Assembly (NCBI RefSeq): GCF_030253575.1
Contig: NC_080561.1
Coordinates: 24,401,564-24,465,563 of the forward strand
Length of the DNA stretch: 64,000 nucleotides
Origin: Rhododendron vialii
Lineage: Eukaryota; Streptophyta; Magnoliopsida; Ericales; Ericaceae
Reading direction: 5' to 3'
Shown here piece by piece: positions 1 to 11,279 of the stretch. The notes beneath the pieces are model-generated. The model had not been told where the DNA came from, did not search any database, and was given only the letters and a program-made list of their open reading frames with translations. A program made the position numbers and the translations under genes. Numbering within the stretch: the stretch's first letter is position 1; each line of letters starts with the position of its first letter.

Positions 1-383
1 GCAGTACTCGATCCATGTTTGCTCGTGAAATCTGTTTTATGCTTTCCGCTTGAATGAAGTAGTAACACTTACAATCCTTTCAGGTAACTGAAGTAGAGTT
101 TTGATCCACTGCTGGTCTGACAGGTTGTCGGAGTGGACGTGAGGGGCGACTTGGTGTCCTTCTGGCGTAGTACATTTTATGATACAAATTTTTTGGGGTG
201 TTGTTGTAGCTTTTGTGGATGTGAACTCATCTTGTATAGTTCTCTTGTAAATTTTATTTTGGAAGCCAGTTGTAATCTACTTAGTCAACATTATCTTGCG
301 TTTATGGAATGAATTTCATTAAGGTTGATATTTAGCTTTCATTAAGACAGATTATGTTAATCCTTCTAAAGCGGGTCATTATA
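1..383 (+). repeat. 3' portion of 5' LTR
   Basis: This is co-linear with 6994-7376. The end reads ..GGGTCATTATA where the 3' copy reads ..GGGTCGTTACA, so the canonical terminal CA has become TA. The PBS starts two bases further on, which fixes the boundary. Confidence 0.92.
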
Positions 384-385
384 GT

Positions 386-397
386 TGGTATCAGAGC
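386..397 (+). other. Primer binding site, initiator tRNA-Met type
   Basis: TGGTATCAGAGC lies just after the 5' LTR. This is the usual plant LTR-retrotransposon PBS, complementary to the 3' end of initiator tRNA-Met, and it primes minus-strand DNA synthesis. Confidence 0.9.
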
Positions 398-564
398 TTT
401 TTTTGTTAAATTCTGTAGACTTGCTCTGTTTAGACTAGTGGTGGACCATAGGGTGTTTGTCTTGTGTCCGTGGGGATGGGAAGGAATAGAATGATCATAA
501 AACATGTTATGCATTTACTTATGTTATTTGAGATGTTATTTGATGAATTTTTGCATATCTAGTT

Positions 565-1755
565 ATGGACCGCGATGGTCAACATGATAATGCTGGAGGT
601 GGAAATCCTAGCATGCTAACCATGGATGGTAGATTATTTGAAGCGATAGTGCAGTTAACAACTCAACATGCAAAATATTTCGAGTCTCAGGCAGCCGCAC
701 AAGTGAGTTCTTCGGGGGCACACACTGAGCGAGACACCATATATGGTCGGTTTAAAAAGCTTGGGCCTACAGAGTTTGATGGACCGCCTAACCCTCTTGA
801 TGCCGAGGAATGGATGAAAAAGTTAGAGGAAATCTTTCAGATAATGGCTGTGACGGATGAACAAAAGGTTTTATTGGCTACCTTTATGTTAAAAGGCGAT
901 GCTCGACGTTGGTGGGAGGTTATCAAACAAAGATTGTCTGCACCAATGGCAAATCCTGAAAATAATGATGCTCCTCCTATACTTGCAGTTATCACTTGGG
1001 CTATGTTTACCATAGCCTTCCATGAAAAGTATTTCCCAAGGAGTTACCAAATGGGTCAGAGGCGGGAATTTTTGAAGTTGGAGCAGGGGAAGATGATGGT
1101 AGCAGAGTATGAAGCTCGGTTTACAACCTTATCATGTTTCGCTTTGCATCTTGTTAGCACAGACGAGGATAAATGCAGAATGTTTGAGGATGGGTTGAAT
1201 ATAAAACTTCGGCCTTATGTGGTAAATCAACGGTTAAATAATTTTGCGGATATGATCAAAGTGGCAACAAATTTTGAGTGAGATTTGGGGTTATTGAATG
1301 AACAACGGGAACAAAATAAGAAAAGAAAAACAGAATCTACATCAAGTGGAAGGAACTTTGGCCAACAATCCATAATTAAAGGGATAGGAACTTCTACTTT
1401 TCAAAGCCATGGTGGGAGTTAATCTCGAGGATTCCAATCTGGACAGCGAGCGAATGTGTCAAAGCAACAAAGTCAGACGGGTTCTACTTTTTCTAGTGGT
1501 CGCAGCAATGCCCTTACATGTCATAGGTGTGGATCACCTGATCATTTTGTTCGAGATTGTCCTGAACCAGAATCATTCCGTAGGTGTTTTAGATGTGGGG
1601 ATCCGGGACATTTGGCTTCAAGTTGTCCCAGAACATCGAGGTCTGCTTCATCTTCGGGTAGCGTTCAGATGGGTGGAGGTACTTCTTAGGGTAAAAATCA
1701 AAGCCGTGGTGGTGGTTCAGTTGGTAGACCTAAAGCACAACGAAGAATCTTTGCT
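565..1755 (+). pseudogene. gag: gag: capsid and nucleocapsid region of gypsy polyprotein, three in-frame stops
   Basis: The first ATG after the PBS starts a 238-codon block with a retrotransposon gag domain: a GPTEFDGPPNPLDAEEWM region, then KYFPRSYQMGQRREFLKLEQG typical of Ty3 capsids. The same frame continues past TGA at 1279, TAA at 1420 and TAG at 1687. It includes two CCHC zinc knuckles (CHRCGSPDHFVRDC and CFRCGDPGHLASSC) that bind RNA in the particle. The stops fit TGA from CGA, TAA from CAA and TAG from CAG, that is C-to-T decay. The frame then runs into protease at 1756, so gag and pol were one ORF. Confidence 0.9.
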
Positions 1756-4700
1756 ATGAATCGACAAGATGCAATTGCAACTCCAGATGTTGTCATAGGT
1801 ATGCTCACTATTTTTGGTAAAGAAGCACGTATTTTGATTGATTCTGGATCAACGCATTCATTCATAGCATTGTCATTCACAAAGCATGTAGACCGACCCC
1901 CAAGTCCACTAGAATATATTGTGGCCATTTCCACTCCTGCAGGAGAGACTCTATTAACTAGAGTTATATATCGGGACTGTAAATTTCGAATGGGCGATAA
2001 GGAGTTGTCAGTTGATTTGAAGCCATTGAATATCACAGATTTCAATATAATTCTTGGAATGGATTGGTTATCTGCTTATCATGCCTCTATTGATTGTTTC
2101 CGAAAAGAAGTAGCATTGCAGATTCCAAATAATCCACAACTGAAATTCCGTGGGGATAGAATTTCTGCTCGTATAATTTCTGTAATGAAGGCCAAGAAGT
2201 TGTTGAAAAAGGGTTGTCAAGGATTCCTTGCACATATTGTTGACACCAGCAAAAGTACACCTCAGGTGGAGGATATACCAATAGTTTGTGAGTTTCCTGA
2301 TGTATTTCCCAAGGAATTACCAGGGTTGCCAGTGGACCGAGAAGTTGAGTTCTCTATTGAGCTTTTGCCAGGTACAATGAATTTCAATTGCACCTTATCA
2401 TATGGCTCCTGTAGAATTAAAGGAATTGAAAACTCAATTGGAAGATCTATTGGAACGAGGATTTATCAGACCTAGCATTTCTCCGTGGGGTGCTCCAGTT
2501 TTGTTTGTTAAAAAGAAAGATGGTACGAAGCGGATGTGTATTGACTACCATCAATTGAACAAGGTGACCATCCGAAACAAATATCCTTTACCGCGTATTG
2601 ATGATTTGTTTGATCAATTGCAAGGGGCGACTGTATTCTCTAAAATTGATCTCAGATCGGGATATCATCAGTTAAAAATAAAGGAGGAGGATGTTCTGAA
2701 GACTGCTTTTCGTACAAGGTATGGCCATTATGAATTCCTTGTAATGCCATTTGGTCTAACGAATGCCCCAGCTGCTTTTATGGATTTGATGAATCGAGTG
2801 TTTAAGCCATATCTTGACTCCTTTGTGATAGTATTTATTGATGATATTCTTATCTATTCTCGAAGTAAAGAGGAACATGCAAGTCACCTTCGAATTGCAT
2901 TACAAACTCTACGTGAAAAGAAGTTATATGGAAAGTTAAGTAAATGCGATTTTTGGCTAGACTCTATTGTGTTTTGGGGGCATGTTATATCAGGGGATGG
3001 AATTTGTGTTGATCCTAAAAAGATAGAGGTGGTTATCAATTGGGAGGGGCCGACTAATGTGACGGAAGTTCGCAGTTTCTTGGGTTTAGCGAGTTATTAC
3101 CGCAGGTTTGTTCAAGGATTTTCTTCTATTGCTGTTCCTTTGACCTGATTAACTCGAAAAGGGGTAAAATTTGTGTGGTTTGAAGATTGTGAAAAGAGTT
3201 TTCAGGAGCTGAAGAAAAGGTTGACTACTGCACCAGTATTATCTCTTCCTTCAGGTGATGATGGGTTTGTTATTTATAGCAATGCTTCTAGACAAGGATT
3301 GGGTTGTGTTTTGATGCTGCATGGTAAAGTAATTGCATACGCCTCTAGACAATTGAAACCTCATGAACATAATTATCCCACCCATGATCTAGAATTGGCT
3401 GCTATTGTTTTTGCATTAAAGTTGTGGAGGCATTATTTGTATGGGGTAGCATGTGAAGTCTACACCGACCATCAGAGTTTGAAATATCTGTTCACACAAT
3501 GGGAGCTGAACTTGAGACAACGTAGATGGATGGAGTTAGTGAAAGACTATGACTGCACAATTCAGTATCATCCGGGTAAAGCCAATGTAGTAGCTGATGC
3601 TTTGAGTAGGAAATCTGCGGGCACTTTGGCTTCATTGCGGATCGCACAAGAGAATTTACTTGCTGATCTACGTTCTTTGCGAGTAAAACTTTCCGTTAAT
3701 GGAACCGTTCTACTAGCTAGCCTTACTCTTAAACCCCTTCTAGTAGATCGTATTCGAGAAATGCAACAATCAGATGAGAATTTGGAAGAGATTAAGAAAA
3801 AGGTTAGAAAAGGAAAGCATAAGGACTTTGCAATGAGGGATGAAAATGTTTTGTATTTTGGGAATCGGTTATGTGTACCTAATGATCCATCTTTGAAAAG
3901 AGAGATTCTTGAAGAGGCTCATAGTAGCGCATATGCTATGCATCCTGGCAGTACCAAAATGTATCGTGACCTTCGAGAGAATTATTGGTGGGCTGGTATG
4001 AAGTGTGAAATTGCTAAATTTGTATCCGAGTGTTTGGTATGCCAACAAGTCAAGATAGAACATCAACATCCTGCAGGCTTGTTGCAACCTCTTCCTATTC
4101 CGGAATGGAAATGGGAACATATTACTATGGACTTTGTCCTTGGATTACCTCGAACCAAAACAAGAAATGATAGTATATGGGTAATTGTGGATAGACTTAC
4201 TAAATCTGCACATTTCTTAGCCGTTAAAAACACATATTCATTGGATAAACTTGCTAGCATATATGTGGATGAAATTGTTCGATTACATGGCGCTCCAGTT
4301 TCTATTGTTTTAGACAGAGATCCCAGATTTACTTCACGATTTTGGCCTAGACTTCAAAACGCTATGGGTACTTCTCTGAAATTCAGTACATCGTTTCATC
4401 CTCAGACTGATGGACAATCCGAGTGTACAATCCAAACTTTGGAAGATATGTTGCGAGCTTGTGTACTTGATTTCCAGGGTAGTTGGGATCAATATTTGTC
4501 TCTTATTGAATTTGCATATAACAATAGTTATCAGTCAAACATTGGCATGGCACCATATGAAGCATTGTACGGCCGGAAATGCAGGACTCCAGTGTGTTGG
4601 GGTGAGGTGGGTGAAAGGAAGTTGGTAAGCGAAGAGGAGTTTCTAGGTCCAGAATTAGTAAAAGTTACTATTGATAAGGTAAAAGTGATTCGAGAACATC

Positions 4701-5164
4701 TGAAGGTAGCGCAAAGTCGACAAAAAAGTTACGCTAATGCAAGACGAAGAGACTTGGAGTTTAATGTGGGCGATCAAGTATTTGTCCGAGTATCACCATG
4801 GAAAGGGCGGTTGAGATTCGGTAAAAAGGGTAAATTAAGTCCAAGCTATATCGGGCCTTATGAGATTGTGAAACAGGTGGGCTCGACAGCATATCAGCTA
4901 GATTTACCTTCAGAATTAGCTAAGATGCATGAAGTTTTTCACGTATCCATGCTTCGTAAGTGCAAAGGAGATTCATCTAATGTGGTTCCTCAAACGGTGG
5001 AATTGAAAGATGATATGACCTACGTGGAACAACCAGTTTGGATTTTGGATCACAAGGAACAAGTCCTTCGTAACAAAATCATACCGCTAGTAAAGGTATT
5101 GTGGAGGAGTCGTTCAACAGAGTATGCAACGTGGGAAGCTGAAACTAACATGCGGAGGCAATAA
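1756..5164 (+). pseudogene. pol: pol: protease, reverse transcriptase, RNase H, integrase, chromodomain-like tail
   Basis: Protease has the active-site motif LIDSGSTHSF (about 1834-1865). A frameshift lies between about 2370 and 2405, after which RT continues in the next frame, with [15 protein letters not shown] and the catalytic box [10 protein letters not shown] intact. TGA at 3146 interrupts a [11 protein letters not shown] segment. RNase H and integrase follow in one open block (3173-5164). The first RNase H Asp is Asn ([12 protein letters not shown]), probably inactivating. Integrase keeps an HHCC-type finger around 3925-4050, the D of MDFVLGLP, the D of [12 protein letters not shown] and the E of HPQTDGQSE. 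The C-terminal [18 protein letters not shown] stretch resembles the chromodomain of Tekay chromoviruses. Confidence 0.93.
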
Positions 5165-5211
5165 CCTCATTTATTTGGACAAAGTAAGTAAATTTCGAGG
5201 AAGAAATTTTA

Positions 5212-5226
5212 TTAGGAGGGGAGAAT
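5212..5226 (+). other. Polypurine tract
   Basis: The purine-rich run TAGGAGGGGAGAA directly precedes the LTR start TGTAACACCC at 5227. It is the plus-strand priming site for this element. Confidence 0.85.
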
Positions 5227-5534
5227 TGTAACACCCGTTTCAAGCATGCACGTGCATCACATATGACATTTAATTTTATGTTGCATAGGTCATGCTAATT
5301 GTTACACGAGTTGTGTTATCATTTGCATATCATTCATTAATTGTTTAGCGATACATGATTAAATTTGAGAGTTTAGTTAAGTTAATTAAAAAGGATTGGA
5401 CTTGGTAGGTGGAATGAAGGGTAAAGATGAGTTTTGGACCATTGGAACCCATACACCCAACCTCATGGGATAACTCTTCCCTAATAAACCTTCTACGGTA
5501 TTCTATACCGTTCTACCGTTCCCGTTTCTTTTTT

Positions 5535-5573
<39 letters not shown>

Positions 5574-7376
5574 CGGTGAAGAGAAGAAGGGGAAAGAATT
5601 GGGAAAATTAATTGAAGGTAACCTTATCTTATACCTAATTTATGTTTTGGGTATTGATCAAACATGTATATTCCTGCATATTCATGTAGTTTAAATCCTA
5701 ATTAGGGCTTAGGAGAATGGATTTTGTGTAGTTAAAGTGGTTTAGAACAGAAATTACTTGGTTTAGAATTCTGCAGAATTGAAAAATTCATGTTTGTCTG
5801 ATTTTGGGGAATTTTATTGAGATAGTTCGAAAGTTCTGAAATTTCTGGGAATTTTTCTGAGAGTTTCCCTATGAGTCTTCTATCTACAGTAAAAAATTCA
5901 GGATCTAGTTCAAAGTATTGAGCTCTATAGAAAATTTTAACCTAGCATCACTCAAATTCGGAACTGAGCAGTCTGCACCGACACAAGTTGGAAAAACAGT
6001 CATATCTTCTAGCTTGAGAATTGAAAACACATTCCGCTTGGTTTGTTGAAAACTAGACACGTAGAGCTTTCCAACGATGCAACCCGTGTACTTTGGTTAT
6101 GCCTGAGCAATAACAGCTTTGCTGTTAAAGTTGACCCAAAATCTGTCTCTGCACCAGTTTTAATATTTGTTAAGTTATAATCGCGAGGCCGTAGTAAGGT
6201 TACCCGAACTCCGTTTTTTATGAATGACCTGTCGATTCGAAGAGGAAGAAGTTTACTTTTCAATGGTTAAAGTGTCATTCTTCAATTCACGATTATGTTT
6301 TGGATACGGTCAGAATAGTACATGTTGGTCATGGTCTAAGTCTTATTCTTGGGAATTCTTGCATCAAATCTCATTGAATCATCTTTGGAGCATTGAAACA
6401 CATCACCCATGCATCATTTTTATTGCATTGGTCTCATGTAGTATCATACTAGGGATGGAGATTAAAAAGAAGATCATATGCTAGACTTATTGATGCATTT
6501 TACTTGCATTTTAACATGAGTTGGAGTATAAAATATACTAAGTATAGTGTCATTCATATTCTAGGATCTGGGGACGAGTCTCCACCTCAAAGTTGAGAAG
6601 GGGGCCTTTCGCTTTTGTCTTTTGGATCTCTAAGGTGCATGTGCTATTTCATTGAAGTGGCTAGCTAAAAATAAACTTATACTTTTTCTGCTAATGTTTG
6701 ATGAATTTTTTTGACGGTTGTGGATATGGATCAAGTTGCTTGAAACATGATTTTATTTCAAGAGCATGCCATAGCTGTATTGTTGGTTGGAATTGTTTTC
6801 TTCTTGATGTACACAAGAAGGGTATAAATTGTCTGTTTGCTGTACACAAACAGGGCATAAATTGTTGGAAGTACCCTGTTCATAGGGTCACGATACCGTC
6901 ATAACTCCTAGCAACCCTATGGTTTCTTGAAATATTGTTACTTACTTAATGGTTTGTGAAAAATAGTATGTTTCCTGCTAAATATGATTAGAAGCAGTAC
7001 TCGATCCATGTTTGCTCGTGAAATCTGTTTTATGCTTTCCGCTTGAATGAAGTAGTAACACTCACAATCCTTTCGGGTAACTGAAGTAGAGTTTTGGTCC
7101 ACTACTGGTCTGACAGGCTGTAGGAGTGGACGTGAGAGGTGACTTGGTGTCCTTCTGGCGTAGTACATTTGATGATGCAAATTTTTTGGGGTGTTGTTGT
7201 AGCTTTTGTGGATGTGAACTCATCTTGTATAGTTCTCTTGTAAAATTTATTTTGGAAGCCAGTTGTAATCTACTTAGTCGACATTATCTTGCGTTTATGG
7301 AATGAATTTCATTAAGGTTGATATTTAGCGTTCATTAAGACAGATTATGTTAATCCTTCTAAAGCGGGTCGTTACA
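5227..7376 (+). repeat. 3' LTR, 2150 bp
   Basis: It starts TGTAACACCC and ends ..GGTCGTTACA (TG..CA). Its last 383 bases match the start of the window. A GA microsatellite sits at about 5536-5571. The ORFs inside (for example 6224-6484) look like chance frames. Confidence 0.93.
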
Positions 7377-7863
7377 GGAAGGCTGTCTTGGTGATGTCCT
7401 CGTCCTGGATTCTTAACTGATGGTAACCTGATCAGAGATCAATTTTGGAGAAACTGGTTGCTCCACTCAATTGGTTAAATAGGTCGTCAATCCTAGACAG
7501 GGGATATCGGTTCTTGACTGTGACTTGGTTTAACTTCCTATAGTCAATACACAGTCGAAGTGTTCCTTCTTTCTTCTTCACGAACAATGCGGGCGCTCCC
7601 CACGGTGATGTACTTGGCTTGATGAATCCTTTATCCAACAGCTCCTGCAATTGGGTCTTGAGCTCCTTTAGTTCTGCAGGGGCCATTCGGTATGGTGCCA
7701 TCGAGATTGGTGCTGTTCCCGGTTGGAGTTCTATAGAGAAGTCTATCTCTCTTAGAAGTGGTAAACCTAGAAGTTCTTCAGGGCAAACATCGGCGTACTC
7801 GCAAATGATGTGCGGTAATTCCAATTCCATCCTATCGGTTTCTTCCTTTTGGAGACTAGCTAG
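7377..7863 (-). pseudogene. pol: Reverse transcriptase N-terminal part of minus-strand gypsy element
   Basis: The ORF block at 7432-7830 encodes the protease-RT linker and RT start: [15 protein letters not shown], then [54 protein letters not shown] and SKIDL. A TGA (CGA in relatives) follows SKIDL, after which SGYHQLRIQDEDI continues to 7377, where the other element is inserted. No catalytic Asp-Asp box is present because it lies beyond the insertion. Confidence 0.92.
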
Positions 7864-8310
7864 TCATCCAAAGAGTTGATTCTGCCACCTGGATCTCTTC
7901 GTCGTTGAACTTGTCGTTTGTCTATCCCCCTTAAATCGGAAACGAGTCCCTTCAGAAGTATGAGTGGTCACCGTCTTCTGGTGGCAGTCTATGACCGCTC
8001 GGTGAGCTGATAGCCAGTCCATTCCAAGGATTATGTCGAAATCCGCTATGTTGATCACTCTAAGGTCGCAAGTCAGACGTAGGTTGGCTATTTTTATCTT
8101 GCACCCTCTACACACTAGATTAACAGCTATACTCCCCCCCAACGGCGATGTGACTTTCATACTCGTACTTAGGGGTTCTGTTTCTAGTGCTAGGGCAGTT
8201 ACGCAAGCAAAAGATATAAACGAATGTGATGCACCAGAGTCAAACAAAGCTTGCACGCAGGTACTGTACAATAATAGCATACCTTGGATCACAGAGGGAT
8301 CCTGCTCCTG
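7864..8310 (-). pseudogene. pol: Aspartic protease of minus-strand gypsy element
   Basis: This is a retropepsin-like domain with ALFDSGASHSFIS as the catalytic DSGA box and IADFDIILGMDWLSAHRA as the conserved C-terminal block of Ty3 proteases. A TAG at about 8309-8311 separates it from gag in the same polyprotein, and a stop near 7864 separates it from RT. Both look like decay of an originally continuous frame. Confidence 0.9.
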
Positions 8311-9388
8311 CTACTCAATCTGTAGTGCAAAGATGCGTCCTCCAGTACTCTGTTGCGTTCCCATGGGCTGTTTCCCCTTGTTCTTCTGCCCATTCAGCTG
8401 CTGCGATGGGCCTACAGGGTTCTGCTTTCCAAATCCGGTCTGTCCCGTCTGTTGAGCTCTTTGGCCTCCAAAGTTCCCATTCCTTTCCCTCTGGGGTTGG
8501 GGGCATTCCCGCTTGTAGTGGCCCATGGTCTGACAATTGAAGCATTGAACTGACGCCTTATTTTGGCCGCCCCTCTGTGGTTCACCACGCCCTGGTGCAA
8601 CAGTCTTCCATGGTTGGTTGTTTTGGGTCGGGGTAAAGGGTTTGGTAGGGTAGGGTCCGCGATTATTGTTGGAAGGTTGAGTTCGGATTGGTCCGCCGGT
8701 GTTGCCTGTCGCCCTCCTCCATCGGGTTTTCCTCACTCTCCAGTCGAAGAGCACATTGCACAACACCGGTATAGGTGGGAAAGGCCTGAGCTACCACAGC
8801 CCTTCTAGCAGTTGTCAGCCCCCACTCAAATCTTCTAGCCTTCTTGTCCTCGGTTGCAACAGCAATTTGGGCGTAACGAGACAGTTCCTTGAATTTGGCC
8901 GCGTATTGGGTAACGGTCATCGTTCCTTGTTTCAAATTTAGGAACTCTTGTTCCTTGGCCAAACGAAGGGGCATGGGAAAGTATTTGTCGAGAAACAGAG
9001 TTTCAAACTCGACAAATGTCATGGTGGCTATGGCATGGGTTAACTCCATCAGATCCCACCGGTAGCGGGCTTCTCCCTTCAGTTGGTATGTGGTCAAGGC
9101 CACACGATCTCCATCTTGGGTGATCCCTAAGGTTCTGAGGATCATTTTGACCTCGTTTAGCCATGTCTCGGCTACTACGGGATTGGTATCTCCGTGAAAA
9201 GTTAGAGGTCGTCGTTTGCAAAACTCGTTCATTGCCTGGGTTCGAGTCATAGGTCCATCGTCATGGTTTTGGTTCGGGCGGTTGGCATTCAAGGCTGTTA
9301 TGAACGCTTGCATGATCTGGGCTGGGTCGGGATTTGCGGGAGATGTTTCTCCATAATCGTGTCCTACTTCGTTGCGTCGATTCACCAT
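8311..9388 (-). pseudogene. gag: gag of minus-strand gypsy element, frameshifted
   Basis: The first block (9388-8663) starts MVNRRNEVGHDYGE and carries a Ty3 gag domain: RRPLTFHGDTNPVVAETWL, YQLKGEARYRW, LFLDKYFPMPLRLAKEQEFLNL. The frame shifts around 8700-8760. The second block (to 8311) carries a CCHC knuckle, CFNCQTMGHYKREC, and a Gln/Asn-rich tail that leads to protease. It is the structural protein of the particle. The ORFs on the opposite strand here are shadows. Confidence 0.88.
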
Positions 9389-9688
9389 CTACGAGTAAAA
9401 ATTGAAAGGGAGAGTTTTAGTCAATCTAAACAATTTTTCCTTTCGCAAATGGTATGTCTTTCTAAAAGTCAAACACAATAGATTATATAGTATACAATAG
9501 TACTCTTAAAAAAACAAAACAAACTTTTCATAGATAAGCAAGACTTACAATCACAAACATAGAGTTCTACTATAAAGCAAGTAGACTTAAAACAAGATTC
9601 CCTAATACAAGTTGAGACCATCCTACATGCTCTTACTACACGATCTTACGGTTTACAAAGCCTTATTCTACTCCGTGGCCACAGCATT

Positions 9689-10162
9689 CTAGGGTGGACT
9701 GATTCCAAAGACTTCTCTCAGGCACATCTTGTAGCTCCTTTCAGCAGCGGTCTCTTCTCTAAGAAGACGCTCACGTTCCTGTGCGAGCAGCTCTTCCATA
9801 GTTAGGACGGGTGGTTCCTCCAGTGGTCCTAGGTAGTACTGGGAGAGATTCAGCATTGTAGCCTCCAATTCTGGGTCAGACATGAGATAGTCAAATGGTT
9901 GCTCGTAGTTCTGCACAGGTGGTGCAGGGCCAAATGGTTGCTCGAAGTTCTGCACAGGTGGTACAGGGACCGGGGTAGATGGAAGGGGCTCGTGATTTGC
10001 AACTAGTGGGGGCATCTCCCAAGTGATTGGGACTTCATAGAGCTCCATGCCATCCTCGGATGGAAAGGTTGGTCCAGTGTACTCTGGCGCTAGCAATGAC
10101 CGATAGTTGGCCAAGACTTGTGGGGCGAATGGTGGGCATCCTCCTTGTGGTACGTTCGACAT
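9689..10162 (-). CDS. Extra ORF (157 aa) between LTR and gag, unknown function
   Basis: I do not recognise a family. The ORF is open from ATG (10162) to stop (9689). It has a Pro-rich middle with a repeated PPVQNFEQPF / PPVQNYEQPF unit and an acidic, Leu-rich C-terminal half (MEELLAQERERLLREE) that may form a short helix or coiled coil. It lies 300 bp before gag on the same strand, in a leader where LTR elements normally have no ORF. Its undamaged state contrasts with the stops in gag-pol. It could be a captured host fragment or a lineage-specific extra ORF. Confidence 0.55.
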   Translation of the reverse strand: MSNVPQGGCPPFAPQVLANYRSLLAPEYTGPTFPSEDGMELYEVPITWEMPPLVANHEPLPSTPVPVPPVQNFEQPFGPAPPVQNYEQPFDYLMSDPELEATMLNLSQYYLGPLEEPPVLTMEELLAQERERLLREETAAERSYKMCLREVFGISPP

Positions 10163-10413
10163 CTATATCAATAAAGAAAATTATATATTAGACTTAATGG
10201 TGTACGGAGTAGACTGAACATAAATAAATACAAGTACACATAAACAGTGATCATATGCAAAAAGGAAAATACAAGTCTTTCATTGCCAAATAACAAGTAC
10301 AACATAGATAGCTAAGCTTCCTACTACATTCCGATTACAACAAAAGATCCAACCACTGGCTAAGCTTTCCTAACTGGTCTAAAAGCTATTTGGGAATTCG
10401 ACCCTAATTGAGC

Positions 10414-10962
10414 CTATATCGGTCTCGAAAGGTGGTGGGGGACATCCCCCGAGTCAGCGGGTATGTCCATGAAGTCGGGCATAACCCATTCTGTCGGTAA
10501 CTCTTCAAAAATCAATATTTCCCCATCGTCGGGTTCCTTTTCGGGGAATTCTTCGGGATCTTCTTCCTCGGAATCTTCCTCGGGATCTTCCTCCTCGGAA
10601 TCTTCCTCGGGATCTTCCTCCTCGGGTTCTTCATCCTCGGGATCCTTCTCAACTTCTTCAATAATGTTATCGGGAGGTGCTATTGGTGCTAGGGCGGGGG
10701 CTACTTCGGCATCGTTCTCCTCAATTAGAAATTCTACATCATTGGGGGATACTATTTGGACTAAGACTGGTACTGCTTCGGCATCATCCTCCTCCTCGGG
10801 AAGTATGATGGTGCCATGTTCTTGGTAGTAGTCATGAGTGTAGGGAAAGGCATATGGAAAGTAAGGATCTCCCACTAGTTGGTTCGTCATCGATCTTAAG
10901 GTACTTGCAAGATGGTGAGCTTCAGCTAGCAAGTTGGCTTGATAGAGATTTGGTTGGCTCAT
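10414..10962 (-). CDS. Extra acidic ORF (182 aa) upstream of gag, unknown function
   Basis: The ORF is open from MSQPNLYQANLLAEAHHL to a stop at 10414. The N-terminal half has an amphipathic helix-like start and a Tyr/Pro-rich stretch. The C-terminal half is strongly acidic, with tandem EEEDPEEDS-type repeats (about residues 105-150), then EELPTEWVMPDFMDIPADSG. It starts about 300 bp inside the PBS, the first ORF on a genomic transcript. I know no matching domain. Low complexity means part of the open frame could be repeat-driven. The Ser-rich ORF on the opposite strand is its shadow. Confidence 0.5.
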   Translation of the reverse strand: MSQPNLYQANLLAEAHHLASTLRSMTNQLVGDPYFPYAFPYTHDYYQEHGTIILPEEEDDAEAVPVLVQIVSPNDVEFLIEENDAEVAPALAPIAPPDNIIEEVEKDPEDEEPEEEDPEEDSEEEDPEEDSEEEDPEEFPEKEPDDGEILIFEELPTEWVMPDFMDIPADSGDVPHHLSRPI

Positions 10963-11267
10963 CTACAAGGAAAGAGTTTAACCTCAATTAGCAACGTTTT
11001 TAGACAAAGGTTTACTAACACTAAGAAAACTTTCGAGTTTCTAAATTCCACGTTCGATCCTTGATTTAAGTCATCATCCAATTGTTCGGGAATTCTCAGC
11101 TCGGTGGTACTGCCAATTTCCTACACCTTGCTTCAATCCGAAGATTGTTTTGTTAGAATTCCACCCAATTTGGGATGGTAAACTTAAACTCAAGTCACGT
11201 TTTGTGCAACGGTCAAGCTATCTTATGGTTCTACCCATTCTACCCATGGCCGAGGTTTGAACCTAAA

Positions 11268-11279
11268 GCTCTGATACCA
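11268..11279 (-). other. Primer binding site of minus-strand element
   Basis: The reverse complement is TGGTATCAGAGC, three bases from the LTR end at 11283. It is the same tRNA-Met type as in the nested element. Confidence 0.9.

Larger units (their letters stand above)
1..7376 (+). mobile_element. Ty3/gypsy chromovirus-like LTR retrotransposon, 5' LTR cut by window edge
   Basis: The order 5' LTR, PBS, gag, protease, RT, RNase H, integrase, chromodomain-like tail, polypurine tract, 3' LTR is that of Ty3/gypsy chromoviruses, probably Tekay/Del. Positions 1-383 match 6994-7376 without net indels, with about 15 substitutions by hand count (near 4 percent), so the insertion is fairly young. The 3' junction at 7376/7377 lies in the reverse transcriptase of an older gypsy element on the other strand, so this copy is nested. 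Four in-frame stops and one frameshift show that it is no longer autonomous. Its 5' target duplication is outside the window. Confidence 0.93.

Noticed and set aside
10463..10828. Ser/Gly-rich ORF on +
   Set aside because: It is the reverse-strand shadow of the acidic repeat in the 10414-10962 ORF.
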